Notes: generated from the letters alone by a model not told the origin. DNA of 64,000 nt from Chryseobacterium paludis (GCF_025403485.1 NZ_CP099966.1:248001-312000); one strand, 5' to 3'; counted from the stretch's first letter, positions 8,158 to 16,490 are shown. Program-made: numbers and translations.

Positions 8158-9141
8158 TTAATCTTTTAATGTTCGCAATTTGATAAGATCTTCATCTCTT
8201 CGGTTACCGTGAATCTGAATGGTCGATAATGCAGTTTCTATTTGGTTAAATTCATCCTCACTCAGTACAATTTCAGCTGAACCCATATTCTCCTCAATCC
8301 TTTTCATATTTCTTGAACCAGGAATAGGTACGATAAAATCATTTTTATGAAGCATCCAAGCCAGGGAAACCTGTGCAGGAGTCGCTTCTTTTATGGTGGC
8401 AAACTGATGCAATACTTCTAACAAAGGCTGGTTGGCAATGATATTGTCCTTCTCAAAACGGGTAATAACCCTTCTTGCATCAATTCCCTTAAACTGTGTT
8501 TCCGCATTCACCTGGCCAGATAAGAAACCATTAGCAAGGGGTGAAAAGGCAACAAAACCAATTCCAAGTTCCCCACAGGTTGGAATGATATCCTTTTCAA
8601 ACTGTCGCGCCATGATGGAATATTCACTCTGAATGGCAGTGATTGGAGTCACCGCATGAGCCCTTCTGATTTCCTCTTTCGTTGACTGTGATTGACCCCA
8701 ACCCAATATTTTTCCTTCTTTGATCAGTTCACCCATGCAATAAGCAATGTCTTCAACTGGAATATCTTTATTGACCCGATGCTGATAATACAATTCGATA
8801 TGGTCTGTTTTCAGTCTTTTTAATGAGTTTTCTAGTTTGTTTTTAATGATACTCATTAATTTTTCTGTGGAATAATCTTCGATACTTTCCTGAATCCAGA
8901 ACTTAGTGGCAATGCTGACTTTATTTCGGATGTCGGCTAAAGCCTCACCCAACAATTCTTCATTGGCTCCCATTGCGTAGGCTTCAGCAGTATCAAAAAA
9001 GGTACAGCCAAGATCATAAGTGTTTCGAATTAATTCAATAGATTCCTTTCGATCCGGTACTGATCCATACCCCTGACTTAGTCCCATACTTCCATAGCCG
9101 ATTGCCGATACTTCCAGGTCTCTTAATTTTCTTGATTTCAT
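8158..9141 (-). CDS. Aldo/keto reductase
   Basis: A 327-residue (alpha/beta)8-barrel NADPH-dependent reductase of normal family length. Visible motifs are the catalytic Asp and Tyr in FFDTAEAYAMG (about residues 48-58), the YQHR segment near the catalytic His, the cofactor-binding FSPLANGFLSG region, and IPGSRNMKRIEEN near the C-terminus. It would reduce aldehydes or ketones in the cytosol. It is transcribed toward the AraC regulator, with about 96 bp between its stop and that start codon, and divergently from the alpha/beta hydrolase gene. The tandem direct repeat upstream suggests AraC-type activation. Confidence 0.93.
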   Translation of the reverse strand: MKSRKLRDLEVSAIGYGSMGLSQGYGSVPDRKESIELIRNTYDLGCTFFDTAEAYAMGANEELLGEALADIRNKVSIATKFWIQESIEDYSTEKLMSIIKNKLENSLKRLKTDHIELYYQHRVNKDIPVEDIAYCMGELIKEGKILGWGQSQSTKEEIRRAHAVTPITAIQSEYSIMARQFEKDIIPTCGELGIGFVAFSPLANGFLSGQVNAETQFKGIDARRVITRFEKDNIIANQPLLEVLHQFATIKEATPAQVSLAWMLHKNDFIVPIPGSRNMKRIEENMGSAEIVLSEDEFNQIETALSTIQIHGNRRDEDLIKLRTLKD

Positions 9142-9166
9142 TTTTTCTTATTTAAAGTTTACTAAG

Positions 9167-9174
9167 CAAAGGTC
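9167..9174 (-). promoter_or_regulatory. Possible -7 promoter box of the aldo/keto reductase gene
   Basis: On the minus strand this reads GACCTTTG, close to TAnnTTTG. It sits 25 bp upstream of the start codon and 18 bp from the proximal operator repeat, matching the geometry at the SDR gene (2578-2585). Confidence 0.35.
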
Positions 9175-9192
9175 ATCTTATCGCAAGACTTG

Positions 9193-9231
9193 CACGTAGC
9201 CTGATTGCGGGATCACGTAGCCTGATTGCGG
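9193..9231. promoter_or_regulatory. Perfect direct-repeat operator with 21-bp period, AraC-type
   Basis: The 18-bp sequence CACGTAGCCTGATTGCGG occurs twice, at 9193-9210 and 9214-9231, separated by GAT. This is an exact 21-bp period, two turns of the helix on one face. It begins 52 bp upstream of the aldo/keto reductase start. The period and the adjacent AraC gene point to an AraC-family binding site. Confidence 0.6.
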
Positions 9232-9326
9232 AAAGTAAGTTGAATTAAATAAATTAAAGTTTTGAGCATTTCTAAAATACCAAAGCGAATAGGCAAAAGA
9301 ATACCTACGTAATTTTTGAGATTCCA

Positions 9327-9361
9327 AAATGTCTGATTAACCCCTGAAAATGTCTGTTTAA
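9327..9361. promoter_or_regulatory. Direct repeat with 21-bp period upstream of the hydrolase gene
   Basis: AAATGTCTGATTAA (9327) and AAATGTCTGTTTAA (9348) match at 13 of 14 positions with a 21-bp period. They lie upstream of a TAAGTTTG -7 box (9397-9404) and of the hydrolase start at 9433. The layout suggests a second AraC-type site, but the half-site differs from the GTAGCC-type repeats nearby. Confidence 0.45.
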
Positions 9362-9396
9362 AGTACTTTGTACGTGATCCGCTTGCCTGTACTTTT

Positions 9397-9404
9397 TAAG
9401 TTTG
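9397..9404 (+). promoter_or_regulatory. Candidate -7 box for the alpha/beta hydrolase gene
   Basis: TAAGTTTG fits the Bacteroidota consensus TAnnTTTG, 28 bp before the start codon. No clear -33 TTG sits at the usual spacing, which fits a promoter that needs an activator. Confidence 0.4.
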
Positions 9405-9432
9405 CATCATAATCATACAAAAATAAACGATA

Positions 9433-10377
9433 ATGAAAGCATTCAGAACAATTTCAGCAGCAAGTATTTTATGTGTAACTCTTTTTACTGTAGTTACCGT
9501 ATCGTGCACAGAGGAGAGTGAGGTGATCACCCAGGAAGTACAGGTATTAAATCACCGTAACGCTAAAACTAAATTTGTAAAAGTCAAAGGCAATGATTTT
9601 GCGTACCGTACCTGGGGAAAAGAAGATGGAATTCCTTTGGTATTGTTACCGGGATTAGGAGGTTCTATGGACGATTGGGATCCTTCAGTAACAGACGGAC
9701 TGGCACAGAAGTATAAGATCATCATCTTCGATAACCAGGGAGTCGCAGCTTCCCAGGGAACTACCCCAAACACCGTACAGGCTATGGCAGATGATGCCAT
9801 CGATTTTATCAAAGCTTTAAACCTTACTAAAGTCAATATCATGGGATTCTCTATAGGTGGATTTGTAGCGCAAAGAGTGGTTTTAACCCAACCCACACTG
9901 ATCAACAAAGTGATCCTAACAGGGACGGGACCAAAAGGAGCAATAGGATTATCCAATTTACCTAATATCATTGCCGGAACAGCAGGATTAAGTGCTGAAG
10001 AATCTTTCCTGAAATTCGGATTTACACAATCTGCAGCGAGTATTGCAGCTGGAAAAGCGTCGTATGCCAGAATCCAGCTTCGTACCACCGACAGAGATCT
10101 TCCATTAAGTGATGCCACTTCCAATTCACAGTTTACTGCGGTTCTAAGTTGGGCACAGCCTGATGCCAATTCACTTGAAGATATAAAAATGATTAAAAAT
10201 CCTGTGCTTATCGTTCATGGAGAAAATGATCTTCCCGTATCGGTTCAGAATGCACAAAATATGAAGCAAAATTTAGAACATGGCGAACTTCTGGTTTTTC
10301 CGGATTCAGGTCATGCGTCTTTCTTCCAGAATCATGACGCGTTTGTAGCGAAAGCTGTTGCGTTTTTAGGTGAGTAG
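9433..10377 (+). CDS. Alpha/beta hydrolase lipoprotein
   Basis: A 314-residue protein with a lipoprotein signal peptide: hydrophobic segment, then VTVSC as lipobox near residue 25. It should be anchored to a membrane facing the periplasm or the cell surface. The rest is a single alpha/beta hydrolase domain with an oxyanion-type LLPGLGGS loop (about 70-77), nucleophile elbow GFSIGG (about 141-146), the acid in HGENDLP, and the catalytic His in SGHASFF near the C-terminus. It hydrolyses an ester, lactone or related bond; the substrate is unknown. It is divergent from the aldo/keto reductase and shares a ~290 bp control region with two sets of 21-bp-period repeats. Confidence 0.92.
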   Translation: MKAFRTISAASILCVTLFTVVTVSCTEESEVITQEVQVLNHRNAKTKFVKVKGNDFAYRTWGKEDGIPLVLLPGLGGSMDDWDPSVTDGLAQKYKIIIFDNQGVAASQGTTPNTVQAMADDAIDFIKALNLTKVNIMGFSIGGFVAQRVVLTQPTLINKVILTGTGPKGAIGLSNLPNIIAGTAGLSAEESFLKFGFTQSAASIAAGKASYARIQLRTTDRDLPLSDATSNSQFTAVLSWAQPDANSLEDIKMIKNPVLIVHGENDLPVSVQNAQNMKQNLEHGELLVFPDSGHASFFQNHDAFVAKAVAFLGE

Positions 10378-10396
10378 TTTTGTTTTTGTGGTTAAG

Positions 10397-10423
10397 AGCC
10401 TACCGTTTATGGTAGGCTTTTAA
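10397..10423. terminator. Hairpin terminator after the alpha/beta hydrolase
   Basis: A perfect 8-bp stem, AGCCTACC / GGTAGGCT, with a short loop, followed by TTTTAATTTTT. It also covers the 3' side of the convergent gene at 10420-11934. Confidence 0.75.
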
Positions 10424-11934
10424 TTTTTATATAACCTTAATTCAAAAATGTATTTGCTGAGTGATAATTCAACTGATTTATTGCCATTCTTCCATTTCAC
10501 AGTTGAATTTTCTTTATCCCGATTATTTAAAATAGGACTTCCTAGTTTTCGCGTTAGAAAAGAAAAGAGCCAGTCAAATTTTGATTTATATAACTTTTGT
10601 GTATCGATATTAGAGGTAGTTCGATCTTCTTCTACACTATCAAAATGTGATTTAATACCCCATTCAAATTCTATCAATTCAATTGATTTTTCCTTTGCTG
10701 TATAATAATACATTGTTATCAGATGAATAGAAGGACTTTCCTTTTTTCGATAAATTCTAGGAGTTTCTATATCTTTTCCGTCAAGTAGGTAGTGAGAGAT
10801 TTTGTGACTCTGGGTTAAGTCCCTTGCATTTTCCTTTTGCTCAATATCATCAATTTTATCTAAAGACAAGGTATCTAAGTTAGAATAGAAGTAATCGAAA
10901 TTTTTTTCAACCCAGCTCCTTGCCCAGTCTTCATCCATAATAGGTTCCTTGTAAGAATTTTTAAATGAAGTCACATTGATTTGATCTTTTTTAATTTCAA
11001 TGATCCCAAAAGTATTTTTATCGTTAGTAGCAAACTGAATAGTTTGATATAGATTGTTCTGTATTGGGTTTCTTGTATCATAATACCATTTGAACGGGTG
11101 GAGATCATATTTAAAATCAAAAATTGGTATTAACTTTTTATTCTCGAGTCTTCCGATTTTTGTTGAAATACCATCGTTAAATAAATGATAAAATTTATTG
11201 TTCGCTACAAAAGAGGTTGCTATCGAACGTTTAGATTTATCATCAGTTGTATCAATATATATAACTTCACCTCCTTTCATTGAGACGCTCCCTTCTCTGA
11301 AATAACGTTCTGCTAATACTGCTTTTTTATAATCGTAAGTTTTTTTACTTATTGCTAATTTTCTAGGATCTGATACTCTAAGGATGTATTTACTTGTCGT
11401 TAAATAATAGGCATTATCAAATTTATTGATCACTGGATCTGTTGCGGCTATTTCATATTGTTTATGAGTTAAATTATCTTTGAACCAAGTTACCCCGCCC
11501 CATTCCCCGAAGTCGCGAGCATATATGGTGTATTTTTTATCTTGATATACAAGATCAATTCCTTTTTTAGTTTCAATCCATTCTTTATTTTTTTCATCAA
11601 GATAAAAAGTATGATGATTATAATACTCTGTGGTAAAGATGGAATCATTTTTTATATATAAATCGTAGTAATAGGTTTGGAGCTTTTCAGGAACACTTAT
11701 TTTAGAATTAACTTTTCCTTCCTCATCTAAAATGTAAAAGTTGTGATTAGAACCAGAGCTGAATTTATCATTATCAGTCTGAAAATAACAATAATATTTG
11801 GAATTATATTTTAACCAGGGTCCAGGACTTCCGGGAATATTAATTTCTATGGTTTTATAGTCAACTTTTAATTCTTGTGAATGACAAGATTGTATAGAAA
11901 ATATTACGATAAAAATGAGGATAATGTTTTTCAT
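10420..11934 (-). CDS. Hypothetical lipoprotein
   Basis: A 504-residue protein I cannot assign to a family. The N-terminus is a clear lipoprotein signal: a hydrophobic stretch, then FSIQSC with Cys near residue 17. The remainder is rich in Tyr, Asp and Lys, with many short beta-strand-like segments, which could be a beta-propeller or other all-beta periplasmic fold. A C-terminal segment (KSKFDWLFSFLTRKLGSPIL) looks helical. Its start is about 190 bp from the amidohydrolase stop. The gap holds an A/T-rich stretch with a TTGCGCCTTTGCGATTAA motif, which resembles dispersed intergenic repeats of flavobacteria. Confidence 0.7.
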   Translation of the reverse strand: MKNIILIFIVIFSIQSCHSQELKVDYKTIEINIPGSPGPWLKYNSKYYCYFQTDNDKFSSGSNHNFYILDEEGKVNSKISVPEKLQTYYYDLYIKNDSIFTTEYYNHHTFYLDEKNKEWIETKKGIDLVYQDKKYTIYARDFGEWGGVTWFKDNLTHKQYEIAATDPVINKFDNAYYLTTSKYILRVSDPRKLAISKKTYDYKKAVLAERYFREGSVSMKGGEVIYIDTTDDKSKRSIATSFVANNKFYHLFNDGISTKIGRLENKKLIPIFDFKYDLHPFKWYYDTRNPIQNNLYQTIQFATNDKNTFGIIEIKKDQINVTSFKNSYKEPIMDEDWARSWVEKNFDYFYSNLDTLSLDKIDDIEQKENARDLTQSHKISHYLLDGKDIETPRIYRKKESPSIHLITMYYYTAKEKSIELIEFEWGIKSHFDSVEEDRTTSNIDTQKLYKSKFDWLFSFLTRKLGSPILNNRDKENSTVKWKNGNKSVELSLSKYIFELRLYKN

Positions 11935-12121
11935 GGAGCTAACTGTAATGATGCTAACTTACGATTAATTCTGAGATTAATTTATATTCTACTTGCTGAA
12001 AATCTTAGATTTTCTTACGCCTTAAAAACAGCATAATATTCGAAATTCCCTTGCGCCTTTGCGATTAACTAAATGAAACTCAGTAATAGGTTAGCCCTTT
12101 TTATAATCTCTAATCTCTTTT

Positions 12122-13639
12122 TCAATGTAAATATTCATTAATGCTTATATCTCTGTTTTTATTATTGGCCTCTTCTATAGCCTTTAAGATCGTTTTTATT
12201 TGAATTTTATCGATCATGTATTGATCAAAAAACACATATTCAATCGTTTTTGTGTTTTTAATATTTTCTAAAGGATCTTTTGTAAGAAGTACCAAATCAG
12301 ATTGATATCCTTTTTTTATTTTTCCAGTATTGCTTTTCATCCAATTGCCTGGAGCGACGGTTGCGGAATAGATTGCCTGTGAATTGGTCATTCCGGATTT
12401 AGATAAAGATTCCAGTTCATTATGAAGGGAAAAACCGGGAACAACAGTTGCTACATTGGCATCTGTACCAGCCATAATGTTTACTTTTTGATCGACCAAT
12501 GCTTTGGTCATGATGTGAATTGCTTTTGTATAGGTATTCCAAAAAACCTTAGAGGCCTCTTTTGCATCTGGTTCATCTTTTCCAGAATATTCATATCCAT
12601 TTTTACCAGGTAACCAACCTAATTTGTAAAGTGGTGTTCCTTCGATAATTTTGGGATTTACATATTTTAATTCTATTGTTTTAAGCTTAGACTTTAAGTC
12701 AAATTTTTGGCTTAGAAAACCTTCACATAACCAAACCGTTGAAGTCACACTCATATTATTCTTTTTTAACTTTTTTGCAATTTCGGGGGCACGTGCTTTT
12801 AGAAAATTGAGGTATTCTTCAGGGTTTTTAGAAATTGATTTTCCAAAATCATCAATCGTTTTAACGGTTAATTCTTCAATGTGAGCAACTTCATTTTGAC
12901 CTGACTGATAAAGAGTTTCTAAATCCACTAATGGGATATGACCAATAACAGGAATGTTATTTTCTTTGGCAATCTCTATGGTTGTTTTAAACATTTCTGG
13001 ATTTACAAAACCATACATTTTAATAGCATCATAGCCTTGTTCCTTGATTTTTTTTATTGCTTTTTGAGCATCCTTTTTATTGGCGTAATTAATAGAATGT
13101 CTGGTCCAGCTGTAATAATAACCTGCCAATCCGCGCTCACTAAATATTGGGGGAGAGGCAATAAACATTCCGGGACCCATGTTATTTTTCTGTATTGATT
13201 TTCTCCATTCTAAATTGACAGGCTGTCCGGCCATCTCTCTAACATAGGTAACACCATTTACTAAATACAAAAATAAATCATTCTTACTTTCTTTTAGATG
13301 AACATGACTGTCTACAAGACCTGGAATCAGGTATTTGTTAGTGCCATCAATGATTGTTGCTGTATTATTTATTGGTTGATTTTTGCCTAACTGAATGATG
13401 ATACCATCTTGAATAAGTACATCCTGGTTTTTAATGAAATGGGTACAATCGTCTGAAAGAATACTGACGTTTTTTATCTGAATTATTTTGGCTGGTTTAA
13501 CGATCGAAGATATATTGATGACCTCAGTAGACTTACCCAAAACCTTATTTAATTCATGATCTGCCCATATAAAAACGACCATAAGAATACCGGACAATAT
13601 AATGACCGAATACAGAACTCTTCTTAACCAAAGTTTCAT
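12122..13639 (-). CDS. Amidohydrolase-family metal-dependent hydrolase, membrane-anchored
   Basis: A 505-residue protein with one N-terminal transmembrane anchor (about residues 8-26). The amidohydrolase barrel follows: metal ligands DSHVHL near residue 110, a probable carboxylated lysine region, GHIPL near residue 225, and the metal-binding Asp in GTDANV near residue 380. After it comes the typical ATVAPGNWM / GKIKKGYQSDLVLL composite domain. The group includes imidazolonepropionase-like and prolidase-like enzymes, so it probably cleaves a cyclic amide or dipeptide at the cell envelope. It follows the LytTR gene; a 21-bp-period direct repeat and a TACTTTTG -7 box precede it. Confidence 0.88.
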   Translation of the reverse strand: MKLWLRRVLYSVIILSGILMVVFIWADHELNKVLGKSTEVINISSIVKPAKIIQIKNVSILSDDCTHFIKNQDVLIQDGIIIQLGKNQPINNTATIIDGTNKYLIPGLVDSHVHLKESKNDLFLYLVNGVTYVREMAGQPVNLEWRKSIQKNNMGPGMFIASPPIFSERGLAGYYYSWTRHSINYANKKDAQKAIKKIKEQGYDAIKMYGFVNPEMFKTTIEIAKENNIPVIGHIPLVDLETLYQSGQNEVAHIEELTVKTIDDFGKSISKNPEEYLNFLKARAPEIAKKLKKNNMSVTSTVWLCEGFLSQKFDLKSKLKTIELKYVNPKIIEGTPLYKLGWLPGKNGYEYSGKDEPDAKEASKVFWNTYTKAIHIMTKALVDQKVNIMAGTDANVATVVPGFSLHNELESLSKSGMTNSQAIYSATVAPGNWMKSNTGKIKKGYQSDLVLLTKDPLENIKNTKTIEYVFFDQYMIDKIQIKTILKAIEEANNKNRDISINEYLH

Positions 13640-13662
13640 AAATTATTTATTTTTATCTGCGA

Positions 13663-13670
13663 CAAAAGTA
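13663..13670 (-). promoter_or_regulatory. Candidate -7 box of the amidohydrolase gene
   Basis: On the minus strand this is TACTTTTG, a perfect match to TAnnTTTG, 24 bp upstream of the start codon. The direct repeat at 13708-13738 lies about 40 bp further upstream, a usual activator position. Confidence 0.5.
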
Positions 13671-13707
13671 AATGGAAATTGATCCTTAGAGGTTATGAAT
13701 AGGGGAA

Positions 13708-13738
13708 TTAGGTACGAAATAAGCCGTTTTAGGTACGA
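13708..13738. promoter_or_regulatory. Direct repeat with 21-bp period, candidate LytTR binding site
   Basis: TTAGGTACGA occurs at 13708-13717 and 13729-13738, identical and 21 bp apart. LytTR proteins typically bind two direct repeats spaced about 21 bp. The repeat lies between the stop codon of the LytTR gene and the amidohydrolase promoter. Confidence 0.5.
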
Positions 13739-13741
13739 GAA

Positions 13742-14548
13742 TTATAAGGCCAATAGATCTTTCCTGTAATTTTTAGAAACAGGCAATTCAATTTGAGTAA
13801 GAGAAATGGTATCCTGATTTTTCCATGCCTTAAAATGAGATGGATTTATTAAATGTGACCGATGGACCTGAATTAAAAAATCAAAATCATTCTGGACTTT
13901 TTTTAATGTACTCCGAATTAATTTCTTTTTCATTTGACTTCCATCGGTAAAGAAGATCTCGACATAATTTTGTGAATTTGAAACACAGATCAAATCCCCT
14001 TTTTTTATTTTTAAAATATCCAGTTTATTTTCTCCCCGGATAATGATGATATCGTCTTCAGCAGGAATTAAGGAGACCACATATATTCTTGCTAAAATTA
14101 TTATGGGAGTGGAAATCAGGGCTGATTTAAGAATGATCATTTTAAAAAATTTAAAAAAATCATATCCACCATGTAAAACAGGACTTTTATAAAAGCAGTA
14201 TGTGCTTACCCAAAAAAGGAGCTGGAAAAAAAAGAGACTGGCTATTTCAAATCCAATATTCCATTTTGAGAGTTTCTGATAAATACTTTTTTGAACGACC
14301 GAAAGTAATCCATAGCATAAAAAAGCAATCAGGCTAAATCCAATACTGATGATTACCCATACTTTAAAACTTACCGTCCCATCGTCAAATGGCCTTATAA
14401 AAAAAGCGAAGATAAAAAGCCACATACTGATGAAAATTCCTATCAGTAAATGATGCTTAATTGAAGGGTTTAACTTTTTCATTGAATAAAAATAGTCTGC
14501 TATATACTGAGATATTTGTTTCCGGAATTCTATACTTTCAATATACAA
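13742..14548 (-). CDS. LytTR-family DNA-binding protein with membrane domain
   Basis: A 268-residue protein. About residues 30-165 hold four hydrophobic helices. The C-terminal ~100 residues are a LytTR DNA-binding domain (KKGDLICVSNSQNYVEIFF, then LKKVQNDFDFLIQVHRSHLI). There is no receiver domain, so signalling is probably direct through the membrane part or through a partner. This membrane-LytTR layout is common in Bacteroidota. It sits upstream of the amidohydrolase gene on the same strand, with about 100 bp between them that contain the proposed binding repeat. It probably activates the amidohydrolase. Confidence 0.88.
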   Translation of the reverse strand: MYIESIEFRKQISQYIADYFYSMKKLNPSIKHHLLIGIFISMWLFIFAFFIRPFDDGTVSFKVWVIISIGFSLIAFLCYGLLSVVQKSIYQKLSKWNIGFEIASLFFFQLLFWVSTYCFYKSPVLHGGYDFFKFFKMIILKSALISTPIIILARIYVVSLIPAEDDIIIIRGENKLDILKIKKGDLICVSNSQNYVEIFFTDGSQMKKKLIRSTLKKVQNDFDFLIQVHRSHLINPSHFKAWKNQDTISLTQIELPVSKNYRKDLLAL

Positions 14549-14587
14549 TTAGTTTCGGGAGTAGGTTGGTTCTTCGGTTGATCCTTA

Positions 14588-14848
14588 TTACTGCAGGTTT
14601 CGGGATGCTATTTCTTTTTGTACTTCCTTTTCTAAGATGGTATTGCTTGCAAAACTCCTGGCGATCAGAATTGCTGCGACCAAAGTAAAGAAAGTGAAAA
14701 ATCCAAACCCATTTTTTACGGCACTATACACTACAATTCCGATAGTAACTCCAATAATGGTAGCATTAATTAATTTATCGGTCTTTAAGTTTTTTAGTTT
14801 CTTTAAAAGCTCTTCATTGCTTAACGCTGTCAGGTTTTCAGGTTTCAT
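14588..14848 (-). CDS. Small two-helix membrane protein
   Basis: An 86-residue protein. The charged N-terminal helix (LSNEELLKKLKNLKTDKLI) is followed by two transmembrane helices (about 28-45 and 50-68) and a short charged tail. I do not recognise a named family. Similar small proteins with an ELLKKxK N-terminus are common in flavobacteria. It lies about 40 bp upstream of the LytTR gene on the same strand and may be co-transcribed with it; a role as a partner of the LytTR membrane sensor is only a guess. Confidence 0.65.
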   Translation of the reverse strand: MKPENLTALSNEELLKKLKNLKTDKLINATIIGVTIGIVVYSAVKNGFGFFTFFTLVAAILIARSFASNTILEKEVQKEIASRNLQ

Positions 14849-14936
14849 GGATTTAGTTTTTACTAAGGGCTAAAATAAAATAATTTTGGTTAATGTACAT
14901 CTACGTTTGAGTGAATAGTTATTATTTTAAGTAAAT

Positions 14937-14969
14937 AAAAAAGTTCACCGATAATCAGTGAACTTTTTT
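14937..14969. terminator. Hairpin terminator after the secreted 184-residue protein
   Basis: A perfect 12-bp stem, AAAAAAGTTCAC / GTGAACTTTTTT, with a 9-base loop. It works in both directions and lies 20 bp downstream of the stop codon of the minus-strand gene at 14989. Confidence 0.8.
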
Positions 14970-14988
14970 GTATTAGTTAATTTGAACT

Positions 14989-15543
14989 TTATTTTTTAAG
15001 ATCATCAATCTTATTTTTTGCTTCTACAAAAGCAGCTTCTATTGTATCTCCATTATCGATAAATAAGGTGTTATCTGAACCATACTTTTCTAATTTAATA
15101 TACCATTTAGCCTTCCCCTGACTTACATAATATCCAACCTGAAAACCATCTACAGTTACAAATTTATTTTCCATATAATCTGGATTGGAGGTAATATCAC
15201 TATTAACTTCTGCTTTTAATACTGCTATGGCTTTTAAAACTTCGATCAAGTCACTATATTCAATAGATGCAGTTGTATTATTGTATTTACCTGTTTTTTC
15301 AATTTGATAGAAATAAGCATTTGACGAACCATTTGAGATCTTTCTGACTCTTGTTTCAGAGGACTCATAAGTAGCCTTTAATTTAGGGAGTTTAGTATCT
15401 ACAAATTTTGTAATGCTTCCTGTTTTTGATGCAAAAACATCCATTTTAGTTTTTACAGGTTCTGATTCCTTTTTCACATCTTGTCCATAGGAGGTTATTG
15501 AAATAAAAATGATTGCACTAATGGAGAGTATTTTTTTTACCAT
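14989..15543 (-). CDS. Hypothetical secreted protein
   Basis: A 184-residue protein with a Sec signal peptide (MVKKILSISAIIFISITSYG, cleavage likely before Q). The mature part mixes beta strands and helices, with a C-terminal helical tail (DTIEAAFVEAKNKIDDLKK). I recognise no domain. It is probably periplasmic. It stands alone between two hairpin terminators, so it is likely its own transcription unit. Confidence 0.7.
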   Translation of the reverse strand: MVKKILSISAIIFISITSYGQDVKKESEPVKTKMDVFASKTGSITKFVDTKLPKLKATYESSETRVRKISNGSSNAYFYQIEKTGKYNNTTASIEYSDLIEVLKAIAVLKAEVNSDITSNPDYMENKFVTVDGFQVGYYVSQGKAKWYIKLEKYGSDNTLFIDNGDTIEAAFVEAKNKIDDLKK

Positions 15544-15667
15544 TTTATCTATTTTTTAATGTGAGACAAATTTGGTTGTTTAATTCTTTTATTCAATACG
15601 GAAATCCACAGTGTCCAAAAATAATTTTTAGGATATTAGAAATAAACCCATCTTATGAAAATAATAA

Positions 15668-15698
15668 AAACCCCATTAATGTCAATTTAATAGGGTTT
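15668..15698. terminator. Hairpin downstream of the nitroreductase gene
   Basis: AAACCCcATTA pairs with TAATaGGGTTT with one mismatch around a short loop. It lies 22 bp downstream of the nitroreductase stop codon on the minus strand. Confidence 0.6.
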
Positions 15699-15719
15699 CA
15701 AATCTTAAGGTTTTGAATT

Positions 15720-16352
15720 CTAATTGAGTTCAATAAACAGCTCCTCGTTAGACCGCCTTACTTTTTTAAGATTCACCAGCCAGTCATTCTCTTCATCTCG
15801 GTATCCTAAAGCCATAAGAACTGTACTCTTTAATCCCTGCTCTCGAAGATGAAGGATCTCATCGTAAGCTTCACTGTCAAAACCTTCCAGAGGAGTGGCA
15901 TCTACTTTCAGATGGGCAGCAGCAAGAAGACCAAATCCCAATGCGAGGTAAGCCTGATGCGCGGCACCTACAAAATGCTGGTCCTTACTTCTTTGATCCA
16001 GGATACCAAGAAGTTTTAAACGGTAGTCATCGGTGGCACTGGAAGGCAGGTTGCGTTCCTTATTGCTGAATTCGAAAAATGTATTCACTCTTTCCGGGGT
16101 GTACTCATCCCACGCGGCAAAAACCAGCAGGTGAGAAGCCTGAAGAATCTGCTTCTGTTCCCATGATACGGGATATAACTTTTCCTTTAATTCCTGATTG
16201 GTGATCACAAAAACTTTAAAAGGCTGTAAGCCTGAACTCGAAGGCGACAAACGGATCGCTTCCAGAATCTGGTCGATCTTTTCATTTTCTATTGTTTTCC
16301 CATTAAAACTTTTTGTGGCAAATCTCCATTGTAATGTTTCTTGTAATGACAT
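15720..16352 (-). CDS. Nitroreductase-family NAD(P)H-dependent oxidoreductase
   Basis: A 210-residue flavoprotein of normal family length. The N-terminus RFATKSFNGKTI, then LSPSSSGLQPFKVFVI, is the FMN-binding pattern of the NfsB/NfnB group. A later AAHQAYLALGFGLLAAAHL helix and the GYRDEEND tail also fit. It would reduce nitro compounds or quinones with NAD(P)H. It is divergent from an HxlR regulator gene, a very common pairing, and the 178-bp gap between them holds strong palindromic operator candidates. Confidence 0.92.
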   Translation of the reverse strand: MSLQETLQWRFATKSFNGKTIENEKIDQILEAIRLSPSSSGLQPFKVFVITNQELKEKLYPVSWEQKQILQASHLLVFAAWDEYTPERVNTFFEFSNKERNLPSSATDDYRLKLLGILDQRSKDQHFVGAAHQAYLALGFGLLAAAHLKVDATPLEGFDSEAYDEILHLREQGLKSTVLMALGYRDEENDWLVNLKKVRRSNEELFIELN

Positions 16353-16443
16353 AATGTTGCGTGTTTTTTATTAAAAATCTGTTGAGGTTTTAATCTCATT
16401 TATGGGTACAAAGTTAGGGTGTTTTGGTTTCCATAATACACCT

Positions 16444-16490
16444 GTTACCCGTTGGTAACCAGTTACTAAAAAGTAACCAGGTGACTTTTT
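16444..16490. promoter_or_regulatory. Cluster of palindromic operators for the HxlR regulator
   Basis: GTTACCcgttGGTAAC... spans 16444-16459 (6-bp arms, one extra C in the spacer) and is followed by GTTACTaaaaAGTAAC at 16462-16477. A weaker GGTGAC half-site lies at 16480. The sites lie in the gap between the divergent nitroreductase and HxlR genes, so one regulator could control both. Confidence 0.6.
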
